DNA from: CALODL01 sp942492115 | GTDB lineage: Bacteria > Planctomycetota > Phycisphaerae > UBA1845 > CAIVHJ01 | NCBI GenBank assembly: GCA_942492115.1 | Contig: CALODL010000024.1 | Span: forward strand, 248,001-312,000 | Direction of reading: 5' to 3' | DNA length: 64,000 nucleotides | Shown: positions 18,168 through 27,650 of the stretch, in pieces | Position numbering within the stretch: position 1 is the stretch's first letter | Layout of the letters: every line of letters starts with the position of its first letter | Program-made: the position numbers and the translations under genes | Notes under the pieces: generated by a model | The model's database searches: none | The model's input: the letters and a program-made list of their open reading frames with translations, nothing else | Told to the model about the DNA's origin: nothing

Positions 18168-21100
18168 CTACCGACGCCGGCGACCACCGCCACCGCGGCG
18201 GTTGGTACTACCACCGCCACGACGACTGCTGCTGTTGCTCGACCGCTCCTCGATCACCTGATCGAGAACGGTCTTGATCTGCTCAGCGCTGGTGTTGTCG
18301 AGCTTGACAACCCGCACGCTCGAAGTGCCCGTTGGCTTGATTGTCTCCAGTTGGCGGACCAGCTGCTCGACCTCGTGGAATTGAGCCATTGAGCCGGTCA
18401 CCAGCAACGTATTCGTTCTGGCATCCGAGCCAATGGCCACGTACTTGGGCTTGTAATCCTTGTCCAGCTTCTTCTTGTTGTCCTCGCCATCCTTGATGGT
18501 CTGAGACAGCTCGTTAGCCAGATCGACCACATCGAGCCCCTGAGCGACCTGAAGGATGCGCAGCCCGAGCGGACCGCCATCTTCATTCTCCACGTCTAAC
18601 TCTTCGACCATCTTGACGATTTCTTGGAAGTCCTTCTCGCTGGCCCGCACGATCAGGGAGTTGCTGTTGTCATCGGGCAGGATGATCGGGATCAGCTTCT
18701 GCCCGGTGCTCCCCCCACCCCGGCCACCACGACCGCCGCGTCCACCGCTCTGGCGGGCCGGCTCGGTGAAGATCTGTGTCAGAAGTTCTGACAGCTGTGC
18801 AGGGTCGGCGTGTTCGAGCACAAGTCTTTGGGGCGTATTGGCTGATGAGTCCTCGACGTTCATCGACTCGATCAGCGGCATGAAACTGTCGACCTCACCC
18901 TGGCTGGCATAAAGCACCAGTGAGTTGGTCGTCGGATCCGATGTCACCGTCGGCTTGGTCTGGCCGCGCTGGCTGCGTTCGGCGTTGATCACCTGATTCA
19001 GTGTACTGGCGACCTCCGAAGCGTCCCCACCATCCAGCTTGATGACCTTGAAACTCCGGGTGCTCTCGGATTCGGTGTCGATCTCCGTCATCAGCGCCGT
19101 GATTTCCTTGTGTTTCTCTTCGCTGGCCCGGATCAGGAGGGTCCCGGTCTCCCAGTCGAGGGCCGCATCGACGCGATCCTGCTCCTTGATCCCGCGAACG
19201 TTGAAGGATTTGTTGATCGCATCGGCAATGGACCACAGGTTGGCGTACTTGGCCCGATAGACGCTGGTAAAGCGACCGCTGTTGGCCTCTGGCTCCTCGT
19301 CGAGCCGGGCGATCATCGTCTTGATGTTGTCGACCTTGTCCTGTGGACCGCTCACGATCAGGGTGTTGGTGCTCTCACTGGCCACCACCGCCACGGGCAG
19401 GGTGCCGCGCGACGTGCGCGGCTGACTCTGCTGCAACCAGGCGTTGATCGTGTCGGCCATGGTTGTCGCCTGGGCATTCTCGACGACGACCAGTTCGCGG
19501 ACCTCCTGCGCACCGGTCCCGACGTCGAGCTCGGTAATCAGGGCCGCGATGCGCTCCATGTGGGTGGCTCCGGCGGTGACGATGACCGACTTGGTGCCCT
19601 GCTCGGCCACTGCGGTCACCTGGTCCTTCTCGGCGACTTTGCCCTTCTTGCCCATGGCCTGGTTGATGGCATTGGCCACCTGGCCGGGATCGGCGTACTT
19701 GAGCTGATAGACCTTCGTATCACGGGTCTCCTGGATCGGAGCCAGTTTCTCGAGGTCAGCGATCGCCGCTTCGACGCGTTCGATCTGGCGCTTGGTACCC
19801 GACACGAGGACGGCGTTGGACGCCTCATTGGCCTCGACGACCGGCGGATCGACACCGTCGTTGCCCTTGGCGAACAATCGAGTGATATTCTGGGCGACTT
19901 CGCGGGCATCGCCGCGGACCAGCTGAATCGTGCGCGTGTCCTGGGCAGTGGTGTCCGGCGGAGCCTTGTCGAGGTCCATGATCGCCTTCTCGACGAACAT
20001 GAACGTCTTGGGGTTGCCGAAGACGATGATCGAGTTCGTCCGGGGGTCGTCCATGACCGCGAACAACCCCATGTCGAGGTCCTCACCGCCGCCGCCGCCG
20101 ATCGTGGCGGCCTGGATGAGCATCTTGACCGTATCGACCATGCGATCCTTGACGTCGGTCGCATTGGCATGCTTGAGCGGATATGTTCTGCTCAACAACG
20201 CCTCGGAGCCTGCAACGTCCATGCCCGCAGCTATGTCTTTGATCTGGATCATGACCTCCTCGGGCGCCTGCACGAACAACTGGTTGGTCTTCTTGTCGCC
20301 GACGATCTGGATCTTCTTCCTGCCCTTGCCAGCGGTGTGCGACGCATAGACCTCGTTGAGCTTGGCGGCGATGGATTCGGCATCACCGTTCATGATCTTG
20401 ATGACCGTGGGCCGGGAGAGCTTGGCTGCTTCGTCATCAGCCTGACCGATCGTCGCGATGATCTCGTCCTTCAAGTGCGGTGGGGCCAGCACGTAGAGTG
20501 TGTTGGTCGACGGCTCGGACGTGATGACCACGGCCTTGCTCTCGCCGCTGGCACCGCTGGCGTACGCATCCGTCAGCGTCTCCGCAAGGCTGTCTGCGTC
20601 GGCATTGGTCAGGATGAACTTGTCGACCTTCGTATCGGAGGCCGCTCCTTGATCAAGTTCCTCGATGATGGTCACGATCTGCTCGCGGGCTGCTTTCGGA
20701 CCAACGATGACGACTGAGTTGCGTTCGGGCAGACTCGAGATCCGCACATCGCTCTTGCTGAAGCTCTGGCCGGCGCCGAGGCTGATTTCGTCGTCCATGG
20801 TCTGCTGGGCAAGCTGCTGGGCCTGGCTGGCACGGTTACCGCCGCGCTGATTCCGCTGGTTGCGCTGCGGCTGCCGACGGTTGGGCGTTCTCCGCGTCGG
20901 CGTGGCCGCACTACCGATGCCCAGCAGTTGCTCGACCATGGTCTTGGCCTGTTCGGCATCGATGTGCTTGAGCAGGACGATCTCGGCGTCCCGCGAGTTG
21001 TCCACGGGCCGATCGATCTTGTTGATGAGCTGGATGATGTCCGGGAAGTCCTCGGTGCGGGCACGAATGATGAGCGAATTCTGGCCCTTGTTGGCCACGA

Positions 21101-21653
21101 CGCGGATGCGTTCCTCGTCCGTCAGCTTGTTGATGGCCGCGGTCACCTCGGCGTTGTCCCCGCCCCCGAACATATCGCCCATGAAGTCAGCCATGCTGTT
21201 CCGCTCGGGCTCCTCGGGCTCCGGCGGTGGCTGGCGTCCGCGATTGGCCGGCTGTCCGCCGCGTTGCGGTGTACGGCGGTTGTTGGCCCGAGCGGTCTGC
21301 CGCACCTGATCGTTGAACATTTCCTGCAGCAGCTGCGCTGCGAAGTTGACATCGACATGGACCAGCTGGAAGACACGGATGTCCTTCGGCGCCTTGCGCG
21401 TCTCCGCGAAGTTTTTGACGAACTCCTCATACAGAAAGTTGAAGCGCTCGACTTCCTGCTCGTCCCCTTCGACGATGAGGAAACCGTGCTGATCGAAGCG
21501 CACCGACAGCTCCGGCTTCGTTGGGGCGGGCGTGGTGTCGAGGGGTGTCGTATCTGCAGCCGTCGTCTCCGCGGGGGCTTGCTCCAGTTCCGCATCCTGC
21601 GGAAAGGCCCAGGCTGTCAGGGCCAGGGCCAGCATCAACATCATGGAATGCAT
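18168..21653 (-). CDS. giant secretin-N-repeat protein without pore domain
   Basis: A 1,161-residue exported protein: signal peptide at residues 1-18 (MHSMMLMLALALTAWAFPQ), an Ala/Thr/Pro linker, then about 12 tandem N1-type units (for example KGQNSLIIRA, ERNSVVIVGP, STNTLIVSGP, ARTNTLLVTGS, each followed by a helix and LD). No secretin beta-barrel signature follows; the protein ends in an RGG-like tail (RRGGGSTNRRGGGG plus four Arg). Further Gly/Arg inserts lie at about 125-150, 255-275 and 971-985. The gene is between the 1,318-residue repeat protein and the true secretin, on the same strand. I infer a periplasmic ring or extension of the secretin stack. AAAGG stands upstream of ATG 21653. 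Confidence 0.88.
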   Translation of the reverse strand: MHSMMLMLALALTAWAFPQDAELEQAPAETTAADTTPLDTTPAPTKPELSVRFDQHGFLIVEGDEQEVERFNFLYEEFVKNFAETRKAPKDIRVFQLVHVDVNFAAQLLQEMFNDQVRQTARANNRRTPQRGGQPANRGRQPPPEPEEPERNSMADFMGDMFGGGDNAEVTAAINKLTDEERIRVVANKGQNSLIIRARTEDFPDIIQLINKIDRPVDNSRDAEIVLLKHIDAEQAKTMVEQLLGIGSAATPTRRTPNRRQPQRNQRNQRGGNRASQAQQLAQQTMDDEISLGAGQSFSKSDVRISSLPERNSVVIVGPKAAREQIVTIIEELDQGAASDTKVDKFILTNADADSLAETLTDAYASGASGESKAVVITSEPSTNTLYVLAPPHLKDEIIATIGQADDEAAKLSRPTVIKIMNGDAESIAAKLNEVYASHTAGKGRKKIQIVGDKKTNQLFVQAPEEVMIQIKDIAAGMDVAGSEALLSRTYPLKHANATDVKDRMVDTVKMLIQAATIGGGGGEDLDMGLFAVMDDPRTNSIIVFGNPKTFMFVEKAIMDLDKAPPDTTAQDTRTIQLVRGDAREVAQNITRLFAKGNDGVDPPVVEANEASNAVLVSGTKRQIERVEAAIADLEKLAPIQETRDTKVYQLKYADPGQVANAINQAMGKKGKVAEKDQVTAVAEQGTKSVIVTAGATHMERIAALITELDVGTGAQEVRELVVVENAQATTMADTINAWLQQSQPRTSRGTLPVAVVASESTNTLIVSGPQDKVDNIKTMIARLDEEPEANSGRFTSVYRAKYANLWSIADAINKSFNVRGIKEQDRVDAALDWETGTLLIRASEEKHKEITALMTEIDTESESTRSFKVIKLDGGDASEVASTLNQVINAERSQRGQTKPTVTSDPTTNSLVLYASQGEVDSFMPLIESMNVEDSSANTPQRLVLEHADPAQLSELLTQIFTEPARQSGGRGGRGGRGGGSTGQKLIPIILPDDNSNSLIVRASEKDFQEIVKMVEELDVENEDGGPLGLRILQVAQGLDVVDLANELSQTIKDGEDNKKKLDKDYKPKYVAIGSDARTNTLLVTGSMAQFHEVEQLVRQLETIKPTGTSSVRVVKLDNTSAEQIKTVLDQVIEERSSNSSSRRGGGSTNRRGGGGRRRR

Positions 21654-21782
21654 CTTGGGTACCTTTCAATCGTAGTCGGCGGCTCGTCCTCCATGACTTC
21701 TAAGCCGCCGTTGCATTCAACCCGACCCGCCGGATCGAGCGTGCGAACACAACGCTTGCTGACGGGCCAGCAGAATGTTCGC

Positions 21783-24700
21783 TCAAGGCGTCTGTGTTAC
21801 GATTTCCTTGACCAGACCGTTGGCGTTCTCGCCCGGCTGCGGCATATCCTGGATGTCGATCCTCACGTCATCCATGTTGTTCTGGATGAACTTGAAGACC
21901 TGCTCAGGTGGCATCGCCGCCGGGATGTTGAAGTAGTCGATCTTCGTACGCCGAACCAGTGCGTCTTCGGTATCGACGTGCTTGCGAATCGTATCCTTGA
22001 CGAACTGATAGAGTTGACGCCTGCCCTTGATCACCATGGTGTCTTCGGTGAAGAAATCGATGGTCACCGGGCGGTCAAAGCCCAACAGCTTGTCGAGAAT
22101 GCGATCGCCCTTCTCGACGGCGTCGAAGGCATTGACGTACTGCAGCTCCAGCAAGTCGTATGGAGCCGGCTCAACGACGACCTCGCCGCCACCATCTTCG
22201 GTGTTGGGGTTGGCCATGTCCTCGAACTGTTGAATCAGCGCTGCAGCGGCAACCATTTTCTCTGGCGGCGCAACGACGATCAGTGTCCGGGTCTCATAGT
22301 TCGGCAGCACACGCATGTCCTTGCCGATCTTGGGACCGGTATCCTGGACCCAGAAATCGTCCTCTTCGGTTTTGGGCGCGCCCCGAGCCGGCTGGTCGAG
22401 CATGTCGATGAGCCAGTCCGCGACGTCGTCGACGTCGGCGTACATCAGACGGAACTTACGTGTTTCCTTCTCGCCCGATTTCGACCGCATGTCGATCTCT
22501 TCGGCCTGGATCAGAACCTTATCGAGTATCTCCTGCGAGTAGGCGATGACGTTGATCGCCTGGTCGCCGGGCAACGCGATGATCTCGACATCGTCACCCG
22601 TGTGCACCTTTGGACGGGCGCCGGGACCACGGCGGGCCCTGGGACCCTTGGCGGCACTGGGCGCCGGCGTCGGGGCGGTCGCATCGCCGAACACCGCCAC
22701 CAGGATCCCGGCCAGTTCGGAAGCGCTGGCATTGACGCAATCGTAGATCGCCGTCAGTTGTTTGTGCTCCTCCTCGAGGGGCACATCGAGCTCGGTCAGG
22801 ACGTCTGCGGCATAGTCGATCAGTTTCTGGGGAGCACTGACCAGCAGGCTGCCGGTCCGCCCGTCGGCCTGCACGTTGAACTTGGTGTCGGACTTGCGTG
22901 CCTTGCCACTCGGATCGCGGCCTTCGACCTCGGCCATCTTGAGTTCGAGCAGCGGCTGAAGCTGGATGGCCAACTCGTTGATGTCAGCGTGATGAATGGC
23001 GAAGCGCTCGAGCACGATGGTCTCAACCGACGTGGGCACATCCATCATGGTGATGATCTGCTCGATCTCCTCGAACTTGTCCGGAATCGTATCGACGATC
23101 AGGCCCGTATCGGTCACGACGACGGCGAGTGCTTCACCTTCGTCAGTGGTGGCCTTGGAGCCCTGGCGACGTTTGGCGCCTTTGGCGCGGGGCGTGCTGA
23201 CTTTGGTGGCCAGCAATGCGAGGATGGCATCGCGCACTTCGATCGGGTCGGCATGCTGCAGCTCGAACTGTCGTGTGACGGTGCCTTCGGTAAAGTCATC
23301 GGGATCGACATCGAGAACCTTGATGGTGTCCTCGATGCTGGTCATCATCGCGGGCGACACGTTGCCGGCCACGATCAACCCCTGCGGTGCGACGACGAAG
23401 GTCGGACCGGTTGCCTCTTTGCCCTTGCGCGCCGGCGGGTGAATCGCAGTCAAGACTGCGATCACTTCTGCGGCGTCGGCGTGGTCGAGCTGAACGAGCC
23501 GACCGGTGCCCTCGGAACGCTTGGCCGTACTGTCGATCTTTTGGATCATCGGGAGGATGTCACCTTCCCACTCACGCTGCGTGCCCGTGAAATAGATCAT
23601 GCCCGCGACGTCGTCGGCGAAAAAGCGGTTGCCTCCGCCGCGGCGGGCCTTGCCCTTGCCTCCGCCTTCGGCCTTCGTGGTGTCGAAACTCTGAAGGATC
23701 TCGATGACGAACGAGGGTTCCGCACGTTCGAGCTCGACAACGAAGGTTGTTACGGCATCGACGTCGGGCACATCGAGCTCGGAGATCAAAGCAGCGGCCT
23801 GGTCCATCTCGGAGCGATCGCCGACGAACACCAGGCTGTTGCCGACCACCTCGATCTGGAACTGGTCTTCGCCCTTCTTGGGACGCCCCTGCGCACCCGT
23901 GATCATGCTCTTGATGACCGCCTGGAGCTCCACCGGATCGCGATTGGAGATGGGTACGCGGCGAAAGCTGCGAATGTCTTCGGCTGGCAGGTCGATGACT
24001 TCAGCGATGAATTCCCTGGCAAAGGTGATCAGCTCATCCGGGCCCTGCAGAATGAGCGCGTTGCTCCGCGGTGCGGGGATGATCTCGAGTGTTTCATCCT
24101 CGGCGGGCGCGGACGCCGCGACCGTCTTTCCCCGGGGCTTTGCCCTCTTGCGCGCCGCTTTGGCCCCACCCTTGCCCTCCTGACCGTTGACCACCTGGTT
24201 GAGTAGCTCGGCGGCGTCCTCGGCTTGAACATTTTCCAGCACGACCACGACCGGGTCACTCGGGACTTCCACCGGCTCGTCGGGAATATCGATGGCTTTG
24301 AGGATATTGCGGATCTCGTTGATCTTGTACGCCAGGCCCTTGACCAGAAGTGAGTTATGGGCGTCATCGGGGATGACGATGACGTACTCACTTTCCGGCG
24401 TCAGGGCGTCCTTGTTGCCACCGCGACGGTTGGCACCGCCGCGCGGAGCGACGACTGCCTCACTGACCACGTTTTCGACCATGGTCGAAATCTGCACCGA
24501 AGCATCGGATGGGGTAATGTGGTTGAGCGCGATGCGCTCGAGTTGCCCCTCGCTGGTAAACAGATGCTTGAACTTGAGCAGGTACTCCAGCATCTTCTCG
24601 AGCTCGTCGACGCGGCCGTAGTAGTCGATGTAGCCCGAGTCATCAAGGCTCGCAAGTGTATGGTCGTCCTTGACCATCGAGACGAGCTTGTTGAACACTT

Positions 24701-25739
24701 CCATGTCCGACGCACTCTCGGGCAGGAAGAACACACGAATGATATCCGAGCCGCGAAGGCTGGCATCGCGCACCGCAGCAAGCGTTACGAACACGCGATG
24801 CTCGGGCAACTGCGAACGCAACTCCTTGATGGCATAGAGCTCCAGACGCGGTTGCTTGCCCGGCTCTTCCTCGAGATAGAGATACAACGGTGGACGCACC
24901 TGTGAGTACAAGACGTCATTGATTTGATCGAGGGCATCATGAAAACTGAGGTCGTCGGGACTGGTAAAGTTGATCACTCCTTCGAAGCTCTCATCGAGCG
25001 GCGTGACGTGGTCGAGCAGTGACAGTCCGGAACGGCGGCTGATGAATTCGACCAATTCCTGGTAGGTCCCGTTGTACAGACCGAAACCGTAGGGTCGTTT
25101 ATCGAAAGGTGCGAGAATCATCGCGTCGGAAATGGCTCCGGACACCAGTGGCTGTTGATTTGGCGTAGTGGACGGAGTTGTTCGTGGCTGATTACGCGAA
25201 GTTGCCGGCTGCTTCGGTGCACTCTTGTTTGGATTACGCCGATCGGCAGCAGACGGGCGCTGGGGTGTCGTGCGCGGCGGATTGACGTTGGGCACTTCGA
25301 CGCGACCACCACGCCGAACGGGTTGCTTGGGAGTGTCCTTGCCCTGGTCATCTTCACCGGGCTCAGCGCCAGTCTCCTTGTTCTTCTCGAGGTCGCGACG
25401 CAGGTTCTGCTGCATCTTCTTGATGAGATCGCGCCGGCGTTTCTGCTCGGCAGGAGTCAACTCGGTCACCGGCCGGGCAATGAACTCGCGCTCCTCTTCG
25501 GTCAAGCCGTGGCTGATTTCTTCACCTTCATTGTCGTCGCCTTCGTCTTCCTCGGGCTTCTGCTGCCCGGCGACTGGCGGCTGGTCGTCCTCGGCCTTCT
25601 GCCCCCAGCCCGGCGCAGCCACCAACGCGGTGATGACGACAAACAGGAGTGACAGCGTCGCCCCCCGACTACACCGGAGGAACGCAAACAAACGGCTGAT
25701 CAGTGTCATGGGTACGGCGTCAGTTTGTCGGGAGCGCAT
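21783..25739 (-). CDS. giant secretin-N-repeat protein with N0-like domain, no pore domain
   Basis: A 1,318-residue envelope protein. A hydrophobic export segment lies at about 28-45 (LSLLFVVITALVAAPGWG), followed by a disordered, highly charged region (50-205). An N0-like region at about 215-330 is marked by PFDKRPYGFGLYNGTYQEL and a TonB/secretin short-domain pattern (FEGVINFTSPDDLSFHDALD). About eleven N1-type repeats fill 330-1310 (DDAHNSLLVKG, PRSNALILQG, GRTGSLLVSAP). They are more divergent than in the two downstream proteins and have Lys/Arg/Gly-rich loops (GKARRGGG, RRGPGARP). No pore domain follows. The gene begins 2 bases after the GspM/C-like stop, in the slot where gspD is expected. 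Met11 is an alternative start. Confidence 0.87.
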   Translation of the reverse strand: MRSRQTDAVPMTLISRLFAFLRCSRGATLSLLFVVITALVAAPGWGQKAEDDQPPVAGQQKPEEDEGDDNEGEEISHGLTEEEREFIARPVTELTPAEQKRRRDLIKKMQQNLRRDLEKNKETGAEPGEDDQGKDTPKQPVRRGGRVEVPNVNPPRTTPQRPSAADRRNPNKSAPKQPATSRNQPRTTPSTTPNQQPLVSGAISDAMILAPFDKRPYGFGLYNGTYQELVEFISRRSGLSLLDHVTPLDESFEGVINFTSPDDLSFHDALDQINDVLYSQVRPPLYLYLEEEPGKQPRLELYAIKELRSQLPEHRVFVTLAAVRDASLRGSDIIRVFFLPESASDMEVFNKLVSMVKDDHTLASLDDSGYIDYYGRVDELEKMLEYLLKFKHLFTSEGQLERIALNHITPSDASVQISTMVENVVSEAVVAPRGGANRRGGNKDALTPESEYVIVIPDDAHNSLLVKGLAYKINEIRNILKAIDIPDEPVEVPSDPVVVVLENVQAEDAAELLNQVVNGQEGKGGAKAARKRAKPRGKTVAASAPAEDETLEIIPAPRSNALILQGPDELITFAREFIAEVIDLPAEDIRSFRRVPISNRDPVELQAVIKSMITGAQGRPKKGEDQFQIEVVGNSLVFVGDRSEMDQAAALISELDVPDVDAVTTFVVELERAEPSFVIEILQSFDTTKAEGGGKGKARRGGGNRFFADDVAGMIYFTGTQREWEGDILPMIQKIDSTAKRSEGTGRLVQLDHADAAEVIAVLTAIHPPARKGKEATGPTFVVAPQGLIVAGNVSPAMMTSIEDTIKVLDVDPDDFTEGTVTRQFELQHADPIEVRDAILALLATKVSTPRAKGAKRRQGSKATTDEGEALAVVVTDTGLIVDTIPDKFEEIEQIITMMDVPTSVETIVLERFAIHHADINELAIQLQPLLELKMAEVEGRDPSGKARKSDTKFNVQADGRTGSLLVSAPQKLIDYAADVLTELDVPLEEEHKQLTAIYDCVNASASELAGILVAVFGDATAPTPAPSAAKGPRARRGPGARPKVHTGDDVEIIALPGDQAINVIAYSQEILDKVLIQAEEIDMRSKSGEKETRKFRLMYADVDDVADWLIDMLDQPARGAPKTEEDDFWVQDTGPKIGKDMRVLPNYETRTLIVVAPPEKMVAAAALIQQFEDMANPNTEDGGGEVVVEPAPYDLLELQYVNAFDAVEKGDRILDKLLGFDRPVTIDFFTEDTMVIKGRRQLYQFVKDTIRKHVDTEDALVRRTKIDYFNIPAAMPPEQVFKFIQNNMDDVRIDIQDMPQPGENANGLVKEIVTQTP

Positions 25740-25741
25740 GT

Positions 25742-27634
25742 TTACTTACCTCGCGAACGCTTCGTTCTGCCGGATCGCCTGGGGGTCTTCCCGGTCTTGC
25801 CGGCCGGCTGAGAGCGTGGTGCATCGGGTTCTGAAGTCTCTGTGTCGTCCTCGTCCGGCGGATGTGCCGCAGGGTCCGGGTCCTGATTGGGGGCCTCACC
25901 GGCATGGTCGGCCGGCACGTCGTCGCCAGACTCTGAGGATGCTTCCAGGTCATGAGCCGGGGATCGGGGCGGGTCCATTTCCAGTGCCAGCTGCACTTCG
26001 CGATACCCGCTGGTCGACAGCAGCTGGGCATCGGTCATGGACTCGCCGTAGCGGATGAACCACAGCTCGTTGTCCTTCTTACTCACGACCACCCCAAGGC
26101 GATGCACCTTTACGAGGACTCCGTCGCCGAATTCTTCGCCGAGCCGCACATAACGGGACGATGGCCCCTCGGGCTGAGCCGGAGCCTTGTTGCGGTTTCC
26201 GCTCCGACCGGCTCGGCTGCTGCTGCCAAGGCGCTGGTTGGTGCGCCCACCACGCCGGGTCGTCGACGCAGGTTGTTGCTCGCCACGGACAATAAGTACT
26301 TCTTGAAATACTCCGCTGACGAAACCCTTGACGATCCAGTTAAGATCTGGCGGAGGTGGGCCCGTATCCTTGGGTTCCCGGTCTGCGGGCTTGGGTTTGG
26401 GCTTCGAGTCCTTGGGTTTCGGTTTCGGCTTGGTGTCCTTGGGCTTCGGTTTCGGATCCTTGGGCGGTGCCTGCACGACCTGCTGCACGTACTGGTCGAA
26501 CGCCGCCCATTGCACCAGTTCGTTGTATTTGAACTCGGCCATGGCCAGGCGGGTGGGACGCACAGCCTGTTCGGCATCATCATCTTCAGTTTCTGCAGGA
26601 ACCGGTTTGACCGGTGACGGCGTGCCCGGCTTGTCCTGTTCTCGTGGCTTGACGGGAGCTGCGGCCTTCTCTGTGCTCTGGGGCGACTGACCTGCGGGCT
26701 TCCCGGGCCGAGTCGTCGTGTCCGGCGACTGATCCCCTTCACTGACAACAGGCTGCACCGGCGGCCCGCCAGGTTTGGCGGGCTGGCCTTTACCCGGAGT
26801 GGCCACCTGCGGCGCGCGGCCGGCCGGTTTGTTGGTCTTGTTTGTACCGGCTGCTGCAGGGCCTGGTTTGCCGATGTCGGTGTCCGCCGCTTGTGCAGGA
26901 ACAGTGCCGGCAACAGCGTCATCCACGGCTGGTGGCTGCTCGTCCGCCCCTCCGGCGTCTGCGTGCGCAGACTTCACCAGCCGGGATTTCTTGCTCCGAG
27001 ACCGCAGTTTCTCCGCCTCTTCAAGCAACTCAGGATCGCGCTCGACCACAAGGGCCTGCAGCTTGATATCGATGTCGACCTCTTTAACCTTTTTGGCGCC
27101 CTTGACCTTTACCGGATCGACACGGAGCTGCGTCACGTAGATCAGGTCCTCCAGACGGTAGATCTCCAGCAGCAGCCTCATGGCGCTGGGCAGGTCGCCA
27201 CGCCCTCTGAGAGAGTAAGTGAGGACCGTGTATTGCGGCCCCCGGCGCTTGAGCTTCTTATTCTTGGGCTTGAAGGTGCTGTCCTTGATCTTGTCGAACT
27301 TCTCGATGTCCAGCTGTTTCATTCCGGGCAGCTCGAGAAGGCGGTCGATCTCGGAACGCAGGTGGTGCCGCGTGCGCTCGACGTCGTCGAGTTTGGCCGA
27401 ACCCGCTGGTGCTTCCGGAATTCGGGAGCACAGTTTCACGTACTCTGCAAGGTCCTCCCGCGCGGCTGCCAACTCCTTGCGCGCTGTGCGGAGTTTGTCC
27501 TGCTTCGCCGCAACTGCTTCGCGGGGTTCGACAAACGGCCTCTTGAGGGCACCGCCGGCATAGTATGCGACCACCAGAGCCCCGATGGTCCCCAGGACAA
27601 AGGCGATCTTGCGTTCTCGTTGATTGAGTGCCAA
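25742..27634 (-). CDS. GspM/PilO-like protein fused to a GspC-like periplasmic domain
   Basis: A 630-residue single-pass inner-membrane protein. Residues 1-30 hold a short cytoplasmic tail and a membrane segment (FVLGTIGALVVAYYAGG). A coiled coil (about 35-105) and a ferredoxin-like PilO/GspM fold (to about 215) follow. Then comes a linker of about 200 residues rich in Lys, Pro, Ala and Gly, with repeated KPKPKD units near its end. From about 431 a GspC HR-like beta domain appears: VKGFVSGVFQEVLIVRG and later YVRLGEEFGDGVLVKVHRLG. GspC normally couples the inner-membrane platform to the secretin N0 domain. The start is TTG with CAGGAAC upstream. It lies between gspL and the first giant repeat protein. 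The fusion call rests on pattern resemblance. Confidence 0.72.
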   Translation of the reverse strand: MALNQRERKIAFVLGTIGALVVAYYAGGALKRPFVEPREAVAAKQDKLRTARKELAAAREDLAEYVKLCSRIPEAPAGSAKLDDVERTRHHLRSEIDRLLELPGMKQLDIEKFDKIKDSTFKPKNKKLKRRGPQYTVLTYSLRGRGDLPSAMRLLLEIYRLEDLIYVTQLRVDPVKVKGAKKVKEVDIDIKLQALVVERDPELLEEAEKLRSRSKKSRLVKSAHADAGGADEQPPAVDDAVAGTVPAQAADTDIGKPGPAAAGTNKTNKPAGRAPQVATPGKGQPAKPGGPPVQPVVSEGDQSPDTTTRPGKPAGQSPQSTEKAAAPVKPREQDKPGTPSPVKPVPAETEDDDAEQAVRPTRLAMAEFKYNELVQWAAFDQYVQQVVQAPPKDPKPKPKDTKPKPKPKDSKPKPKPADREPKDTGPPPPDLNWIVKGFVSGVFQEVLIVRGEQQPASTTRRGGRTNQRLGSSSRAGRSGNRNKAPAQPEGPSSRYVRLGEEFGDGVLVKVHRLGVVVSKKDNELWFIRYGESMTDAQLLSTSGYREVQLALEMDPPRSPAHDLEASSESGDDVPADHAGEAPNQDPDPAAHPPDEDDTETSEPDAPRSQPAGKTGKTPRRSGRTKRSRGK

Positions 27635-27650
27635 GTTCCTGATCCTCTAG

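Noticed and set aside
20928..24206. A 1,092-codon open frame on the plus strand
   Set aside because: It runs opposite two giant secretin-repeat genes with clear domain patterns. Its residue content (many His, Asp, Gly, Leu) is the mirror of their codon bias and no domain was recognised.
13138..25739. The repeated protein units as a CRISPR array or DNA tandem repeat
   Set aside because: The similarity is at the protein level (about 80-residue units); at the DNA level the units are too divergent, and there are no identical repeats with spacers.
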